Shown: positions 44,999 to 54,734, counted from the stretch's first letter. The stretch: DNA of 64,000 bases from Chitinophagaceae bacterium (GCA_019752295.1 JAIEMK010000003.1:1-64000); one strand, 5' to 3'. Made by a program: numbers and translations. Notes: generated by a model not told the origin, from the letters alone.

Positions 44999-46936
44999 CT
45001 ATTCTACTGATTTACGATTTTCTATTTCGTCAACCACTAAATCAACAAATGCATCAATGCTTTGTGTTCCGGTATCGCCTTTGCCCTGACGGCGCACAGA
45101 TAATTGGTTTTCGGCAACTTCTTTTTCACCGATCACGAGCATATATGGAACACGCATTAATTCGGTATCACGGATCTTCTTTCCTATTTTCTCGTTTCTG
45201 TCGTCAACCTCAACGCGTATATGCGCCTTACGCAATTTGGCTTTTACCTCATTGGCATAATCCATGAACTTATCGCTGATCGGCAAAATCTTTACCTGCA
45301 ATGGCGCTAACCAAACAGGGAACTTACCAGCATAGTGCTCCAATAAAAATCCGATAAACCTTTCGTGCGTACCCAATGGCGCTCTGTGAATGATCAAAGG
45401 AGTTTCAGCAGTATTTTCTTTGTTGGTAAACTCTAATTTAAACCTGCGTCCCTGTGCAAAATCCACCTGATTCGTAGCAAGTGTAAATTCACGACCTATC
45501 GCACTCCAGATTTGAACATCGATTTTTGGCCCGTAGAACGCACCTTCATCCGGTACTTCCACATAAGGAGTTCCTGTGTCTTTCAATACCTGACGCACCA
45601 TTTCTTCTGTTTCTAACCAAAGCGCTGGTTCATCAATATATTTTTTACCAAGCTTGGCAGGATCGTGCAAACTCAGGCGCATCACGTATTTATCGATTCC
45701 AAAAATGCTGAAATATTTTAAATACATTTCATTCACCGCACGGAATTCCTGAGCAAATTGTTCTTTTGTGCAATAAATATGCGCATCATTCATATGCAGG
45801 CAACGCACACGCATTAATCCAAACAATTCACCACTCTGCTCGTAACGATAACAGGTACCATATTCTGCCAAACGCAATGGCATATCCTTGTAGCTGCGTA
45901 GCTCAGCAGAAAATATTTTGTGGTGGTGCGGGCAGTTCATTGCTTTTAGATAGTACTTTGTACCATCCAATTCCATTGGTGGATACATGCTATCCTGATA
46001 ATAGGGTAAGTGCCCGCTAGTGATATATAAATTTTCTTTTGCAATATGCGGTGTTACCACACGCTTATATCCTGCAAGTTCTTCTGTTTCTTTTGCAAGC
46101 TTTTCCAGTTCTTCAATAATGATAGTTCCATTGGGCATCCAAAGAGGCAATCCCGGCCCAATATCATCATCCATTGTAAAAATACCCAGCTCTTTTCCCA
46201 GCTTGCGGTGATCTCTTTTCTTTGCTTCTTCGAGCATCAACAGATAGGCATCTAGTTCTTGCTTATTGGGGAAAGTAACACCATACACACGGGTAAGCAT
46301 TTTATTCTTTTCATCGCCCTTCCAATAAGCACCCGATATACTGGTTAATTTAATTGCCTTGATGGCGCCAGTTCCAGGAATATGTGGTCCACGACACAAA
46401 TCTGTAAATGCGCCCTGAGAGTAAAAACTAATTTCCCCGTCAGTTAGTCCCTGTAAGAGATCCAGCTTGTATTCATCTCCTTTGTCTTCAAAATATTTTA
46501 TAGCATCCTGCTTTGAAATTCCTTTGCGGATATAGGGATTATTTTGTTTGGCCAGCTCGTTCATTTTGATCTCAATCTGACGCAGATCCTCATCAGTCAT
46601 CTGGAGTCCGCCTAAATCCATATCATAATAAAAGCCACGATCTAAAGCAGGTCCAACCCAGAATTTAACGCCGGGAAATAAAGCTTCAACAGCTTCCGCC
46701 ATCAAGTGTGCAGATGAATGCCAGAAAGTATTCTTTCCCTCAGCATCATCCCATGTCAATAATTGCAGAGAAGCATCTTCCGTAATCGTACGTGACGCAT
46801 CCCAAACCTGCCCATTCACTTTGGCTGCCAATACTTTTCTGGCAAGCCCTTCACTAATTGACTTGGCAACATCCATTGCAGAAATACCATCCTGGTATTC
46901 TCTTATGGCGCCATCCGGAAAACGAATCTGTATCAT
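44999..46936 (-). CDS. thrS: Threonyl-tRNA synthetase
   Basis: 645 residues with TGS domain (about 1-62), editing domain (HSSAHLMAEAVE near residue 74), class II core with AMNCPHHHKIF carrying zinc ligands, and the C-terminal anticodon-binding domain (QVKILPISDKF). It charges tRNA-Thr. It is the first gene of the thrS-infC-rpmI-rplT cluster. A minus-strand TACTTTTG box (46979-46972) lies 36 bases upstream of the ATG. Confidence 0.98.
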   Translation of the reverse strand: MIQIRFPDGAIREYQDGISAMDVAKSISEGLARKVLAAKVNGQVWDASRTITEDASLQLLTWDDAEGKNTFWHSSAHLMAEAVEALFPGVKFWVGPALDRGFYYDMDLGGLQMTDEDLRQIEIKMNELAKQNNPYIRKGISKQDAIKYFEDKGDEYKLDLLQGLTDGEISFYSQGAFTDLCRGPHIPGTGAIKAIKLTSISGAYWKGDEKNKMLTRVYGVTFPNKQELDAYLLMLEEAKKRDHRKLGKELGIFTMDDDIGPGLPLWMPNGTIIIEELEKLAKETEELAGYKRVVTPHIAKENLYITSGHLPYYQDSMYPPMELDGTKYYLKAMNCPHHHKIFSAELRSYKDMPLRLAEYGTCYRYEQSGELFGLMRVRCLHMNDAHIYCTKEQFAQEFRAVNEMYLKYFSIFGIDKYVMRLSLHDPAKLGKKYIDEPALWLETEEMVRQVLKDTGTPYVEVPDEGAFYGPKIDVQIWSAIGREFTLATNQVDFAQGRRFKLEFTNKENTAETPLIIHRAPLGTHERFIGFLLEHYAGKFPVWLAPLQVKILPISDKFMDYANEVKAKLRKAHIRVEVDDRNEKIGKKIRDTELMRVPYMLVIGEKEVAENQLSVRRQGKGDTGTQSIDAFVDLVVDEIENRKSVE

Positions 46937-47081
46937 GTAGTTTAAATCAAATCTTAATTCAAAAAGAGATGCAAAAGTACAAAATTGCAGTCAGACTTCA
47001 GTTCCCCTAACAATTAATAAAAACAAAACCTTTAACGCTTCTTTAGTAAGAAGCCATATATTGACAGTGTAGATTTGTGAC

Positions 47082-48272
47082 ATGAGACTAAATTTTACCC
47101 TCATCTTCCTTTTATTGCTTTCTTTCACAGCCCAGTCCCAAAAGCTTACGGGGATCTGGAGGGGGTATTTTAGTTCTGCAAACGGCTTATATCGAGATGG
47201 CATTAAAGAAGAAATGTATAAGTATGAATTGCAGATTGATCAAAAGTTTGATAATGGAGTAAAGGGTGTAACCTATTCTTATAAAAGCACTGTTTTTTAC
47301 GGCAAGGCCAGTGTTCAAGGCATTTTTTCGCCAAAATCTAAAACAATTATTATCAAGGAAACAGGCTTACTGGAATTAGAAATTGGAGATCGGAGTCAGC
47401 CTTGTTTAATGACATGTTACTTGGATTATTCTAAAATTGGCAAACTGGAAGTGTTACAGGGTACTTTTATTTCTGTGAATGTAAAAGACAAGGGTGATTG
47501 CGGTTCGGGCAAAGTATATCTCGAAAAAGTAGCCAGTTCAGATTTTAAGCCCGAAGACTTTCTGCTTAAAAAGAAGCCTGTTGATAACAGCAAGAGCACC
47601 ATACCCACTAAACCAGCATTGCCAAATAACAAACAGGCGATTACTGCCAAACCATCGGTAAAAGCTACGGCTCCCGGGCTTGCCCAGAAAAATCAGGTGG
47701 TGCCTCCTAAAAAAAATCCGGTTACAGCTCCATCTAAACCAGTTACTGCATCAGCAATGAAGCCAAAGCCCGGAGCCGAAAAAAATCTGGTAGCTAAACA
47801 ACCCCAGTTAGAGAAAAAAGATTTGCAGGATAACAACCCTTTGCCCAGAACAAAAGATACCATTATTACAAAGCCAAAAGAACTTCCTCCTATCAAGAAA
47901 GCAGCTTTACCAAAAGTGCTGGTTGAAAGAGAAAATAATTTGGTGAGGACTATTATTACTGATGAAGAGTTTATTCAGATAGACCTTTACGATAACGGCA
48001 CCATCGACCACGATTCCATCTCGGTTTTCGACAATAATAAACAAGTAATTAAAAATGGCGGATTAAGCTATACTCCCATCACACTTAAAATAAAAATGTC
48101 GGAAGAAAGTCCACGTCACGAAATAATTATGGTGGCCGAGAACATGGGTGAAATTCCTCCTAACACGGCACTCATGGTAATTACAGCAGGCAAAAAAAGG
48201 TATGAAGTATTTCTTACATCAACCGAAGAAAAGAATGCCAAAGTAGTAATCGAATACCAAAAGAATAATTAG
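47082..48272 (+). CDS. Secreted protein of unknown function with Pro/Lys-rich linker
   Basis: 396 residues: signal peptide (MRLNFTLIFLLLLSFTAQSQ), N-terminal beta domain (about 22-155, starting KLTGIWRGYFSS) with three cysteines, a disordered Lys/Pro/Ala-rich linker (about 165-285), and a C-terminal domain (about 290-396) with DLYDNGTIDHDSISVFDNN and EIIMVAENMGEIPPNTALM. My recollection is that this C-terminal block recurs in other Bacteroidota envelope proteins; a search would be needed. Its end overlaps the converging TonB receptor gene by four bases. Confidence 0.75.
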   Translation: MRLNFTLIFLLLLSFTAQSQKLTGIWRGYFSSANGLYRDGIKEEMYKYELQIDQKFDNGVKGVTYSYKSTVFYGKASVQGIFSPKSKTIIIKETGLLELEIGDRSQPCLMTCYLDYSKIGKLEVLQGTFISVNVKDKGDCGSGKVYLEKVASSDFKPEDFLLKKKPVDNSKSTIPTKPALPNNKQAITAKPSVKATAPGLAQKNQVVPPKKNPVTAPSKPVTASAMKPKPGAEKNLVAKQPQLEKKDLQDNNPLPRTKDTIITKPKELPPIKKAALPKVLVERENNLVRTIITDEEFIQIDLYDNGTIDHDSISVFDNNKQVIKNGGLSYTPITLKIKMSEESPRHEIIMVAENMGEIPPNTALMVITAGKKRYEVFLTSTEEKNAKVVIEYQKNN

Positions 48273-50629
48273 AACTTTAGATTCCAAGTAACTGAAGGGA
48301 TGATTGGAAACAATGAAACCTGTTTGGCAGAAACTTTCAAATCTCCTGCTGCGGCACTACCCTCCTGATTATAATAAATAAAATAGGGATTCATTCTACT
48401 GTAAATATTGTAGATACTAAATACCCAATTGCTGTGGTACTTACTATTGACTTTATGAGTAGGCGTATAAGTTGCAGCAATATCTAAACGATGGTAATCC
48501 GCCATTCTGTAAGCATTGATACGGCTATACTCCTGCGTTAATGTACCCCCAACAAAATAAAATCTTTCGGGCACCGATATGGCACTACCCGTACCATAAA
48601 CAAATACCGAACTCAAGCGCCATTTTTTAGAGAGCTCATAATTCGTAACAATCGAAAGATCGTGTCGCCGATCATTTCTGCTGGGATATTTCTGTCCGTC
48701 GTTAAGGTCTTTGAATTGACGCCATGTCCAACTCAAAGTATATCCAACCCAACCGGTAAGTCTACCCTTCACTTTATTGATAAATAATTCTGTACCATAA
48801 CTCCACCCTTTTCCAAAAACAAATTCTTCCTCAGGATCTTTTAAAGAAGGGGTGTATCCTTCGCGGTATTCGATCTGATTTTCCATTGTTTTATAATAGG
48901 CTTCCAAAGAGGTTTCGAACATTCCTTCTTTAAAATTTTTAAAATATCCCAATGCATATTGCCAGCTCAACTGAGGCTCCACCCTTTGTGTACTGGGTAC
49001 CCACAAATCTGTTGGTAAAGTAGTGCCGGCATTCGTTACCAAATGAATGTATTGCAGGTTATTTGTGATGGCTGCTTTTAATGAACTCGTTTCGTTTAAT
49101 TCATAGCGCATTGTTGCACGAGGCTCAAAGCCACCATATGTTTGTACGGTTTGTCCTTTACCATATTGAATACTGTCGATTTTATTTCCGTTAATATCCA
49201 GCGTGTATTTAGTATACCTTCCCACTTGTTGAAACCGGCTATAACGCAGTCCTATATTGAGTTTTAGTTTTGCGTTAATCTCCCAGTCGTCCTGTACATA
49301 TGCACCGTATTCATTTGCATATTTTCTGGAATCATTCTGTGGAGTAAACACTACACTATCTTGTTTTCCGCTTAATATATTCGGCAAAAAAGTGTGGAAA
49401 GTGTATTGTAGTCCGAATTTTATTTTGTGCTCGGGTGAAGCATAATAATCAAAATCGGTTTTGGCATTCAGATCGCGGATACCGGATGACAGATTGATAT
49501 TAAAATCGTTTTGTTTACCATTCAATGCAAACTGATAATCGTTGTACACCAGCGTTGTATTGGAAAACATTTTTTTGTTGTACACATGATTCCACCTGAG
49601 TGTTGCAGTGGTATTACCCCAAGGGATTTCGGTTTGGAATGAACGTTTTGCATTATTAAAATTAAATTTATCTCTTCCAAAATAACCGCTCAGGTATAAA
49701 TGGTCTTTTTCCGAAAAAGCATAATTTACTTTTGCATTCAGGTCATAGAAATAATATCCCGACCCATAATAGTCGCTCGATTTTTTAATGAAGGGTTTTG
49801 CAAGTGCATCAGCATAAGTTCTGCGTGCAGAGATCATGTACGAGGCTTTGTTTTTTTTCAACGGGCCCTGAATTGAAAATCTCGACGCGATCAATCCAAT
49901 GCCCATATCAACCTGTGTTTTGTTATTATTCCCTTCTTTCATTGCCACATCTACAACAGACGACAAGCGTCCACCATATTGGGCCGGCATTCCTCCTTTG
50001 ATAAGGGTAACATTCTTGATCGCATCGCTATTGAAGATGGAAAAGAATCCAAATAAGTGTCCGGTATTATACACAACTGCATCATCCAGCAAAATTAAAT
50101 TCTGATCTGCGCCACCACCACGTACATAGAAGCCTGCATTACCCTCACCCGCATTTCTGACACCCGGTAATAATTGCAGGGTTTTTAAAATATCTACTTC
50201 ACCCATAAATGCAGGGATGGCTTTTGCGGTATTCACATTCAATTCAAACTTGCCCATTTGAGCAGTTTTAATATTATTATCTCTTTTACGTGAAACAACC
50301 GTAACATTATTGATAGCAACAGAAGCAGGTACTAAAAGAATATTGTTTTGTTGATTTGCATTTAAAGAAATCGGAATCTCTTTGGTCTGATAACCCACAA
50401 AAGATGCAAGTGCTTCGTAATTACCCTTTTTCAATGTAATAGAATAGAAGCCATACTGATTACAGGTTACCCCCTTCCCTTCGGAGCGAATATAAAGGTT
50501 AGCACCAATCAGGGTTTCGCCGGTTAATGAATCTTTGATATAACCATTGAGCGTAAACTTATCCTGCGATAAAACAACTGAAAAACAAAAGCAACATAAT
50601 GCACTTAACCCTAATAGCTTCAGCTTCAT
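48269..50629 (-). CDS. TonB-dependent outer membrane receptor
   Basis: 786 residues: signal peptide, a carboxypeptidase-D-like regulatory domain (about 25-110, GYIKDSLTGETLIGANLYI), plug domain (LPGVRNAGEGNAGFYVRGGGADQNLILLDDAVVYN) and a 22-strand-type barrel ending in Phe (VTWNLKF). It imports a large or scarce substrate across the outer membrane using TonB. It lies 40 bases downstream of a DUF3347-like lipoprotein gene, so the pair is an operon. No SusD partner is present. Substrate unknown; metal is possible given the partner. Confidence 0.93.
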   Translation of the reverse strand: MKLKLLGLSALCCFCFSVVLSQDKFTLNGYIKDSLTGETLIGANLYIRSEGKGVTCNQYGFYSITLKKGNYEALASFVGYQTKEIPISLNANQQNNILLVPASVAINNVTVVSRKRDNNIKTAQMGKFELNVNTAKAIPAFMGEVDILKTLQLLPGVRNAGEGNAGFYVRGGGADQNLILLDDAVVYNTGHLFGFFSIFNSDAIKNVTLIKGGMPAQYGGRLSSVVDVAMKEGNNNKTQVDMGIGLIASRFSIQGPLKKNKASYMISARRTYADALAKPFIKKSSDYYGSGYYFYDLNAKVNYAFSEKDHLYLSGYFGRDKFNFNNAKRSFQTEIPWGNTTATLRWNHVYNKKMFSNTTLVYNDYQFALNGKQNDFNINLSSGIRDLNAKTDFDYYASPEHKIKFGLQYTFHTFLPNILSGKQDSVVFTPQNDSRKYANEYGAYVQDDWEINAKLKLNIGLRYSRFQQVGRYTKYTLDINGNKIDSIQYGKGQTVQTYGGFEPRATMRYELNETSSLKAAITNNLQYIHLVTNAGTTLPTDLWVPSTQRVEPQLSWQYALGYFKNFKEGMFETSLEAYYKTMENQIEYREGYTPSLKDPEEEFVFGKGWSYGTELFINKVKGRLTGWVGYTLSWTWRQFKDLNDGQKYPSRNDRRHDLSIVTNYELSKKWRLSSVFVYGTGSAISVPERFYFVGGTLTQEYSRINAYRMADYHRLDIAATYTPTHKVNSKYHSNWVFSIYNIYSRMNPYFIYYNQEGSAAAGDLKVSAKQVSLFPIIPSVTWNLKF

Positions 50630-50669
50630 AACCCTACTTAATTAATTGTGTGCAATTCATTTATGGATG

Positions 50670-51248
50670 CTAGTGTATAAACTGAATCGTGTCTCTGATT
50701 TCTCTGCAAACCGGCATCTTCTTAGGTAGATAAGGATTTAACATATCCGACTTATCGCTGATCCAATATGCGCCTTGATCGTCAAAAGCACTTGAACAAT
50801 ACAAGTGAAAAAGCATTTTCTGATCGTACTGTACCGTGCGGATCAGGTCGTATAACTGATCACTCACCATTTGTAAGGATCTTTTTTTGGCCAGTATTTC
50901 CGTCTCACCCAATAAGCCTTTCAATTCAGCAGATATACCTTCTGAATAGGTTTTTGCCGTATTAATTATACTACTATCGGCATGTAATTCACTCAATTTT
51001 AAACTATCCGATGCAAGAATCAAAGCCCTTGCAGATTGTGCAATACCACTATCTTTCTCGGCAATAAAACCATTACTCAAATCAAAATAGGCATTCAACA
51101 AAAGGTTGAAAGAGGCGTTAAACACAGGCGAATTAGCCGACTTTGCCAAGGGGGTTTGTTTAGCCCCAGGTTCGGGAGTTGATTTTTCGTTTTGGTTATT
51201 GCAGGCCGCTAAAATAATCAGGAGTAGACAAACAAATAGCCATTTCAT
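50670..51248 (-). CDS. DUF3347-like lipoprotein
   Basis: 192 residues with a lipoprotein signal (LIILAAC, Cys16), a linker, and a helical domain that starts FNLLLNAYFDLSNGFIAEKDSGIAQSA and ends YCSSAFDDQGAYWISDKSDMLNPYLPKKMPVC. This resembles DUF3347 domains, often fused to or near Cu/metal efflux adaptors, with a Cys-x-x-x-F-D and NPYxxxxMxxC ending. Metal binding is inferred. It is the first gene of the operon with the TonB receptor, downstream of the 51276 element. Confidence 0.75.
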   Translation of the reverse strand: MKWLFVCLLLIILAACNNQNEKSTPEPGAKQTPLAKSANSPVFNASFNLLLNAYFDLSNGFIAEKDSGIAQSARALILASDSLKLSELHADSSIINTAKTYSEGISAELKGLLGETEILAKKRSLQMVSDQLYDLIRTVQYDQKMLFHLYCSSAFDDQGAYWISDKSDMLNPYLPKKMPVCREIRDTIQFIH

Positions 51249-51275
51249 ATGTTAATTTTTACTTATTTTTTCCAT

Positions 51276-51327
51276 ATGCAACTCGTTAACAAACATTTCA
51301 GTTGCTGAAACCCTCGTTATACTCATT
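51276..51327. repeat. Shared upstream element, copy A
   Basis: About 52 bp resembling copy B at 59946-59999. The first 35 columns match at 30 positions, including an 18-base identical run TAACAAACATTTCAGTTG; GTTATnCTCATT follows after one gap. It ends 27 bases upstream of the lipoprotein gene start on the minus strand. Copy A contains a palindrome TTTCAG-TTG-CTGAAA. Confidence 0.7.
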
Positions 51328-51361
51328 CATATAAAATAATTATGTACAAATTTAATCCAAA

Positions 51362-51392
51362 TTGCATTGGGAGCAGTTTGCAATTACCTTTG
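51362..51392 (+). promoter_or_regulatory. Bacteroidota-type promoter of the ABC-F gene
   Basis: TTG (51362-51364), 20 bases, TACCTTTG (51385-51392). Predicted transcription start near 51399, 16 bases before ATG 51415; this excludes the longer in-frame start at 51367. Confidence 0.75.
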
Positions 51393-51414
51393 CGGCCTTA
51401 AATACTTGTTAAGG

Positions 51415-53370
51415 ATGTTGATAGGATTACAAAATGTTACGTTTGAGTTTGGTGCCCGGGTAATTGTGGAAGATGCTACATGGCATATTCAACCCGGCGA
51501 TCGTGTGGGTTTGATTGGCTATAATGGAACCGGAAAGTCTACTTTATTGAAAGTATTGGTAGGCGAATACCTTCCTTCGAAGGGTTCTGTTGAAAAAAGC
51601 AAGGACACTACCATTGGTTATTTACACCAGGATCTATTAAGTTTCGACACCAACGAAAACATTACGGAAGTGGCTTTGAGTGCTTTTGAAAGGGTTCGTC
51701 AGTTAGAAAAAGATATTGAAACCCTGGGGCATGAATTGGAAAATGATTCCGAAAATGAAGAGTTGCTCATCAAATATACCGACGCCCTGCACGAACTGGA
51801 TGTTTTGGATGGCTACAATATCCACCACAAAGCAGAAGAAGTTTTGCATGGACTAGGCTTCAGCAACGAAGACCTTATACGACCTTACAAGGAATTTAGT
51901 GGGGGATGGAGAATGCGCGTACTGCTGGCCAAAATGATTTTACAGCAGCCCGATGTATTATTGATGGATGAACCTACCAACCACTTGGATCTACCTTCCA
52001 TTGAGTGGTTAGAAAAATATTTATTGCACTACAAAGGCAGTGTGGTTATTGTGAGTCACGATAAATATTTCCTAAATAGAATGGTAAATAAAATTGTGGA
52101 AGTTTACCAGCAACAATTGCATATTTATTCGGGCGATTATGAATTTTACGAACAAGAAAAAATGATCCGAATCGATATGCAACAAAAAGCATTCGAGAAT
52201 CAACAGGATTATATTCGTCAACAAGAAAGATTTATCGAAAGATTTAAAGCCAAGGCAAGCAAAGCTGCTCAGGCGCAAAGTGTTCAAAAGCGTTTGGACA
52301 AGATTGAGAAAATTGAAGATGTACAATTGGAGCGCCCTGACTTGCGTATCAACTTTCAACTTGAAAAAGTGCCGGGAAGGGTGCTCGTTTCGTTGAAAGA
52401 TGTAAGCAAAAGTTTTGGCAAAATAAATATTGTAGACCATACCAGCGCTGAGATTGATCGGGGCGATAAAATTGCATTGATTGGTGCAAATGGTAAAGGG
52501 AAGTCAACTGTTTTGAGAATGGTTGCAGGAACAGAATCGTTCACCGGTGAGCGCGTTTGGGGGCACAATGTAGAAGCCAGTTTCTATGCGCAACATCAAT
52601 TGGAAGCATTAACAATGACGCATACGATATTGGAAGAGATGCAAAGTTGTGGGAGTAAGAAAAGTGATGTGGAATTGAGGAGTTTAATGGGAGCTTTTCT
52701 TTTTGGTGGCGACGATATTGATAAAAAAATTCGGGTATTAAGTGGAGGTGAAAAAGCAAGAGTTGCTTTGGCAAAAACCATTGTAAGTAAAGCCAATTTT
52801 CTAATTCTGGATGAACCTACCAACCACTTGGACATGCACTCTGTAGAGCTTTTAGCCGATGCATTAAATAAATATGAGGGGAGTATCATTTTGGTAAGTC
52901 ACGACCGTTACTTTATCTCAAAGACGGCTAATAAAATATGGGAAATTGTAGACCATCAGATCAAAGAATTTAAAGGCAGTTATCAGGAATGGGTTGAATG
53001 GAATGAACGCATGGCCAAAAAAGAATCCTTGAATGCAAAGACAGAACAGAAACCAGAAGTAAAATCAGAGCCTAAAAAAGAAACAGTACAAAAACAAATT
53101 CCCGACAATAGTGCAATCAATAAAGATCTCCAAAAAGAGATTCAGAAATTTCAGAAGCAACTACAAAATATCGAAGACAGTTTAAATAAAGCCAAGTCCG
53201 AAAAATTGCGCATCGAAGCGGCTATGGGCGATCCGTTGAACTACGCTGATAAATCAAAATTCGTGCAGCTCGAAACCGAATACAAAACTATTCAATTAGA
53301 GTGGAACAGACTGAATCAGCAATATGAAGCGATTTTCGAAAAAATAATGGCTCTGGAATCGGGTACTTAA
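51415..53370 (+). CDS. ABC-F family ATPase
   Basis: 651 residues from ATG 51415. Two ABC domains without membrane segments: first Walker A GYNGTGKS with FSGGWRMR and DEPTNHLD, second GANGKGKS with LSGGEKAR and DEPTNHLD. They are joined by the ABC-F linker (ENQQDYIRQQERFIERFKAKASKAAQAQS). The C terminus is a Lys/Glu-rich coiled coil. ABC-F proteins act on the ribosome, in translation regulation or antibiotic protection; this one resembles the general Uup/YdiF-type rather than a recognisable resistance subgroup. Confidence 0.94.
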   Translation: MLIGLQNVTFEFGARVIVEDATWHIQPGDRVGLIGYNGTGKSTLLKVLVGEYLPSKGSVEKSKDTTIGYLHQDLLSFDTNENITEVALSAFERVRQLEKDIETLGHELENDSENEELLIKYTDALHELDVLDGYNIHHKAEEVLHGLGFSNEDLIRPYKEFSGGWRMRVLLAKMILQQPDVLLMDEPTNHLDLPSIEWLEKYLLHYKGSVVIVSHDKYFLNRMVNKIVEVYQQQLHIYSGDYEFYEQEKMIRIDMQQKAFENQQDYIRQQERFIERFKAKASKAAQAQSVQKRLDKIEKIEDVQLERPDLRINFQLEKVPGRVLVSLKDVSKSFGKINIVDHTSAEIDRGDKIALIGANGKGKSTVLRMVAGTESFTGERVWGHNVEASFYAQHQLEALTMTHTILEEMQSCGSKKSDVELRSLMGAFLFGGDDIDKKIRVLSGGEKARVALAKTIVSKANFLILDEPTNHLDMHSVELLADALNKYEGSIILVSHDRYFISKTANKIWEIVDHQIKEFKGSYQEWVEWNERMAKKESLNAKTEQKPEVKSEPKKETVQKQIPDNSAINKDLQKEIQKFQKQLQNIEDSLNKAKSEKLRIEAAMGDPLNYADKSKFVQLETEYKTIQLEWNRLNQQYEAIFEKIMALESGT

Positions 53371-53379
53371 AAAACGGTC

Positions 53380-54075
53380 TTACTGTTTAACGATTTGTAC
53401 TTTATAGTTTTCAAGGTCATACCTTGCACCTATTACCTGCAATTCTTTTTTCAGTATTTTTTCGTGCACTATTCCGTCTTGATTTTCAATTTTATTTACC
53501 CCGTGAATAATATTTGCAATCACACATTTATCCAATCTGTTTTGATCATTGAGCGCCGTATTTTGAATTTCAGATTCTTCTTTTAAGCTGTCCACAATAT
53601 CCCTGATATGCCCTGGGGCATCGCCCCCCTTTAAATATGCCTGCACGGCCCCACAACTTTCGTGTCCGAGTACCACAATTAGTTTTACACCTAGATGTTC
53701 AACAGCGTACTCAATACTTCCCAGTTCAAGATTACCAATAATATTCCCTGCAGTACGAATCACAAACAGGTCGCCAATACCCTGATCAAATATTAATTCT
53801 GGCGATACCCTACTATCCGAACAACTAACAATAACAGCAATCGGGTGTTGATCTTTGCTAACTTCTTTTAGTCTGTTTAAATCTTCATCAGGATGTTCAG
53901 GTTTCAATTCTGCAAAATGGGAATTCCCATGCATCAAAATTTCAAGAGGATCATCGGCTGAAGCATTTTTCGCTTTCTCCTGTTTTTTTTGTTGATGATC
54001 GCAACTTCCCAAAATGGCTATCAACAGCGATAAAAATAGCAGCAGGTTGAATTGCGCCTTTCGATTTGTATGCAT
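53380..54075 (-). CDS. Beta-class carbonic anhydrase, predicted periplasmic lipoprotein
   Basis: 231 residues. The N terminus is a lipoprotein signal with a perfect lipobox LGSC (Cys25), and a Lys/Gln linker precedes the catalytic domain. Zinc ligands: Cys85, Asp87 (with Arg89) in VSCSDSR, and His138 and Cys141 in GHESCGAV. It interconverts CO2 and bicarbonate. Export as a lipoprotein is unusual for a beta-class enzyme, most of which are cytoplasmic. It diverges from purE, whose product works on a carboxylated intermediate; a link is speculative. Confidence 0.93.
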   Translation of the reverse strand: MHTNRKAQFNLLLFLSLLIAILGSCDHQQKKQEKAKNASADDPLEILMHGNSHFAELKPEHPDEDLNRLKEVSKDQHPIAVIVSCSDSRVSPELIFDQGIGDLFVIRTAGNIIGNLELGSIEYAVEHLGVKLIVVLGHESCGAVQAYLKGGDAPGHIRDIVDSLKEESEIQNTALNDQNRLDKCVIANIIHGVNKIENQDGIVHEKILKKELQVIGARYDLENYKVQIVKQ

Positions 54076-54129
54076 AGCTTTAGAAATTTAAGGCTAAGGT
54101 ATATTCTTAAGTTTATCTTCAGCAAACCA

Positions 54130-54160
54130 ATATCAGCTCAACAACTGATATATATCAGTT
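54130..54160. promoter_or_regulatory. Triple ATATCAG half-site with 18-bp perfect palindrome
   Basis: AACTGATATATATCAGTT (54143-54160) is a perfect 18-bp palindrome; a further ATATCAG at 54130-54136 pairs as an inverted repeat with CTGATAT at 54145-54151. It lies in the divergent spacer between the carbonic anhydrase gene and purE. Candidate operator. Confidence 0.55.
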
Positions 54161-54215
54161 TACAAAGACTGGAATCGCCGATTTTCATTTATCTTGCAAA
54201 AGCAATTGATTAAAT

Positions 54216-54734
54216 ATGAGTACAAATAAAGCTCTGATAGGTATCATCATGGGTAGCGACAGTGACCTCAATATCATGCAGGCTGCGGCAGATATTTTAC
54301 TAAAATTTGAAATCCCATTTGAACTCACTGTAGTATCTGCCCATCGTACCCCACTTCGTATGGTGGAATATGCCACCAAGGCAAAAGAAAGAGGCTTAAA
54401 AGTAATTATTGCCGGAGCAGGCGGGGCAGCTCATTTACCTGGTATGATTGCCGCAATTACAACAGTTCCGGTAATTGGAGTGCCTATCAAATCATCCAAT
54501 TCTATCGACGGTTGGGATTCTGTACTTTCTATTTTGCAAATGCCCAATGGCGTTCCTGTTGCCACTGTGGCTTTGAATGCAGCAAAAAATGCGGGAATCC
54601 TGGCTGCTCAAATTATCGGAACCTGCGACGAAAAAGTATCGAAGGCAATTGCCGACTTTAAAGTTCATTTAGAAGATGAAGTGCAAGATAAAATAAAGTC
54701 GCTGCAAGTACTTTGGCCCAATCAGTTTGATTAA
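54216..54734 (+). CDS. purE: 5-(carboxyamino)imidazole ribonucleotide mutase
   Basis: 172 residues, class I PurE length. Landmarks: GIIMGSDSDL at the N terminus, VVSAHRTPLRM with the catalytic His, IAGAGGAAHLPGM and GVPIKSSNSIDGWDSVLSILQMPNGVPV. It moves the carboxyl of N5-CAIR to C4 in purine synthesis. purK is not adjacent. Its start region lies 55 bases from the palindromic element. Confidence 0.97.
   Translation: MSTNKALIGIIMGSDSDLNIMQAAADILLKFEIPFELTVVSAHRTPLRMVEYATKAKERGLKVIIAGAGGAAHLPGMIAAITTVPVIGVPIKSSNSIDGWDSVLSILQMPNGVPVATVALNAAKNAGILAAQIIGTCDEKVSKAIADFKVHLEDEVQDKIKSLQVLWPNQFD

Noticed and set aside
47072-47079. TAGATTTG as promoter -7 box for the secreted protein at 47082
   Set aside because: It lies only two bases before the ATG and has no -33 TTG at the right distance, so it would start transcription at or inside the start codon.
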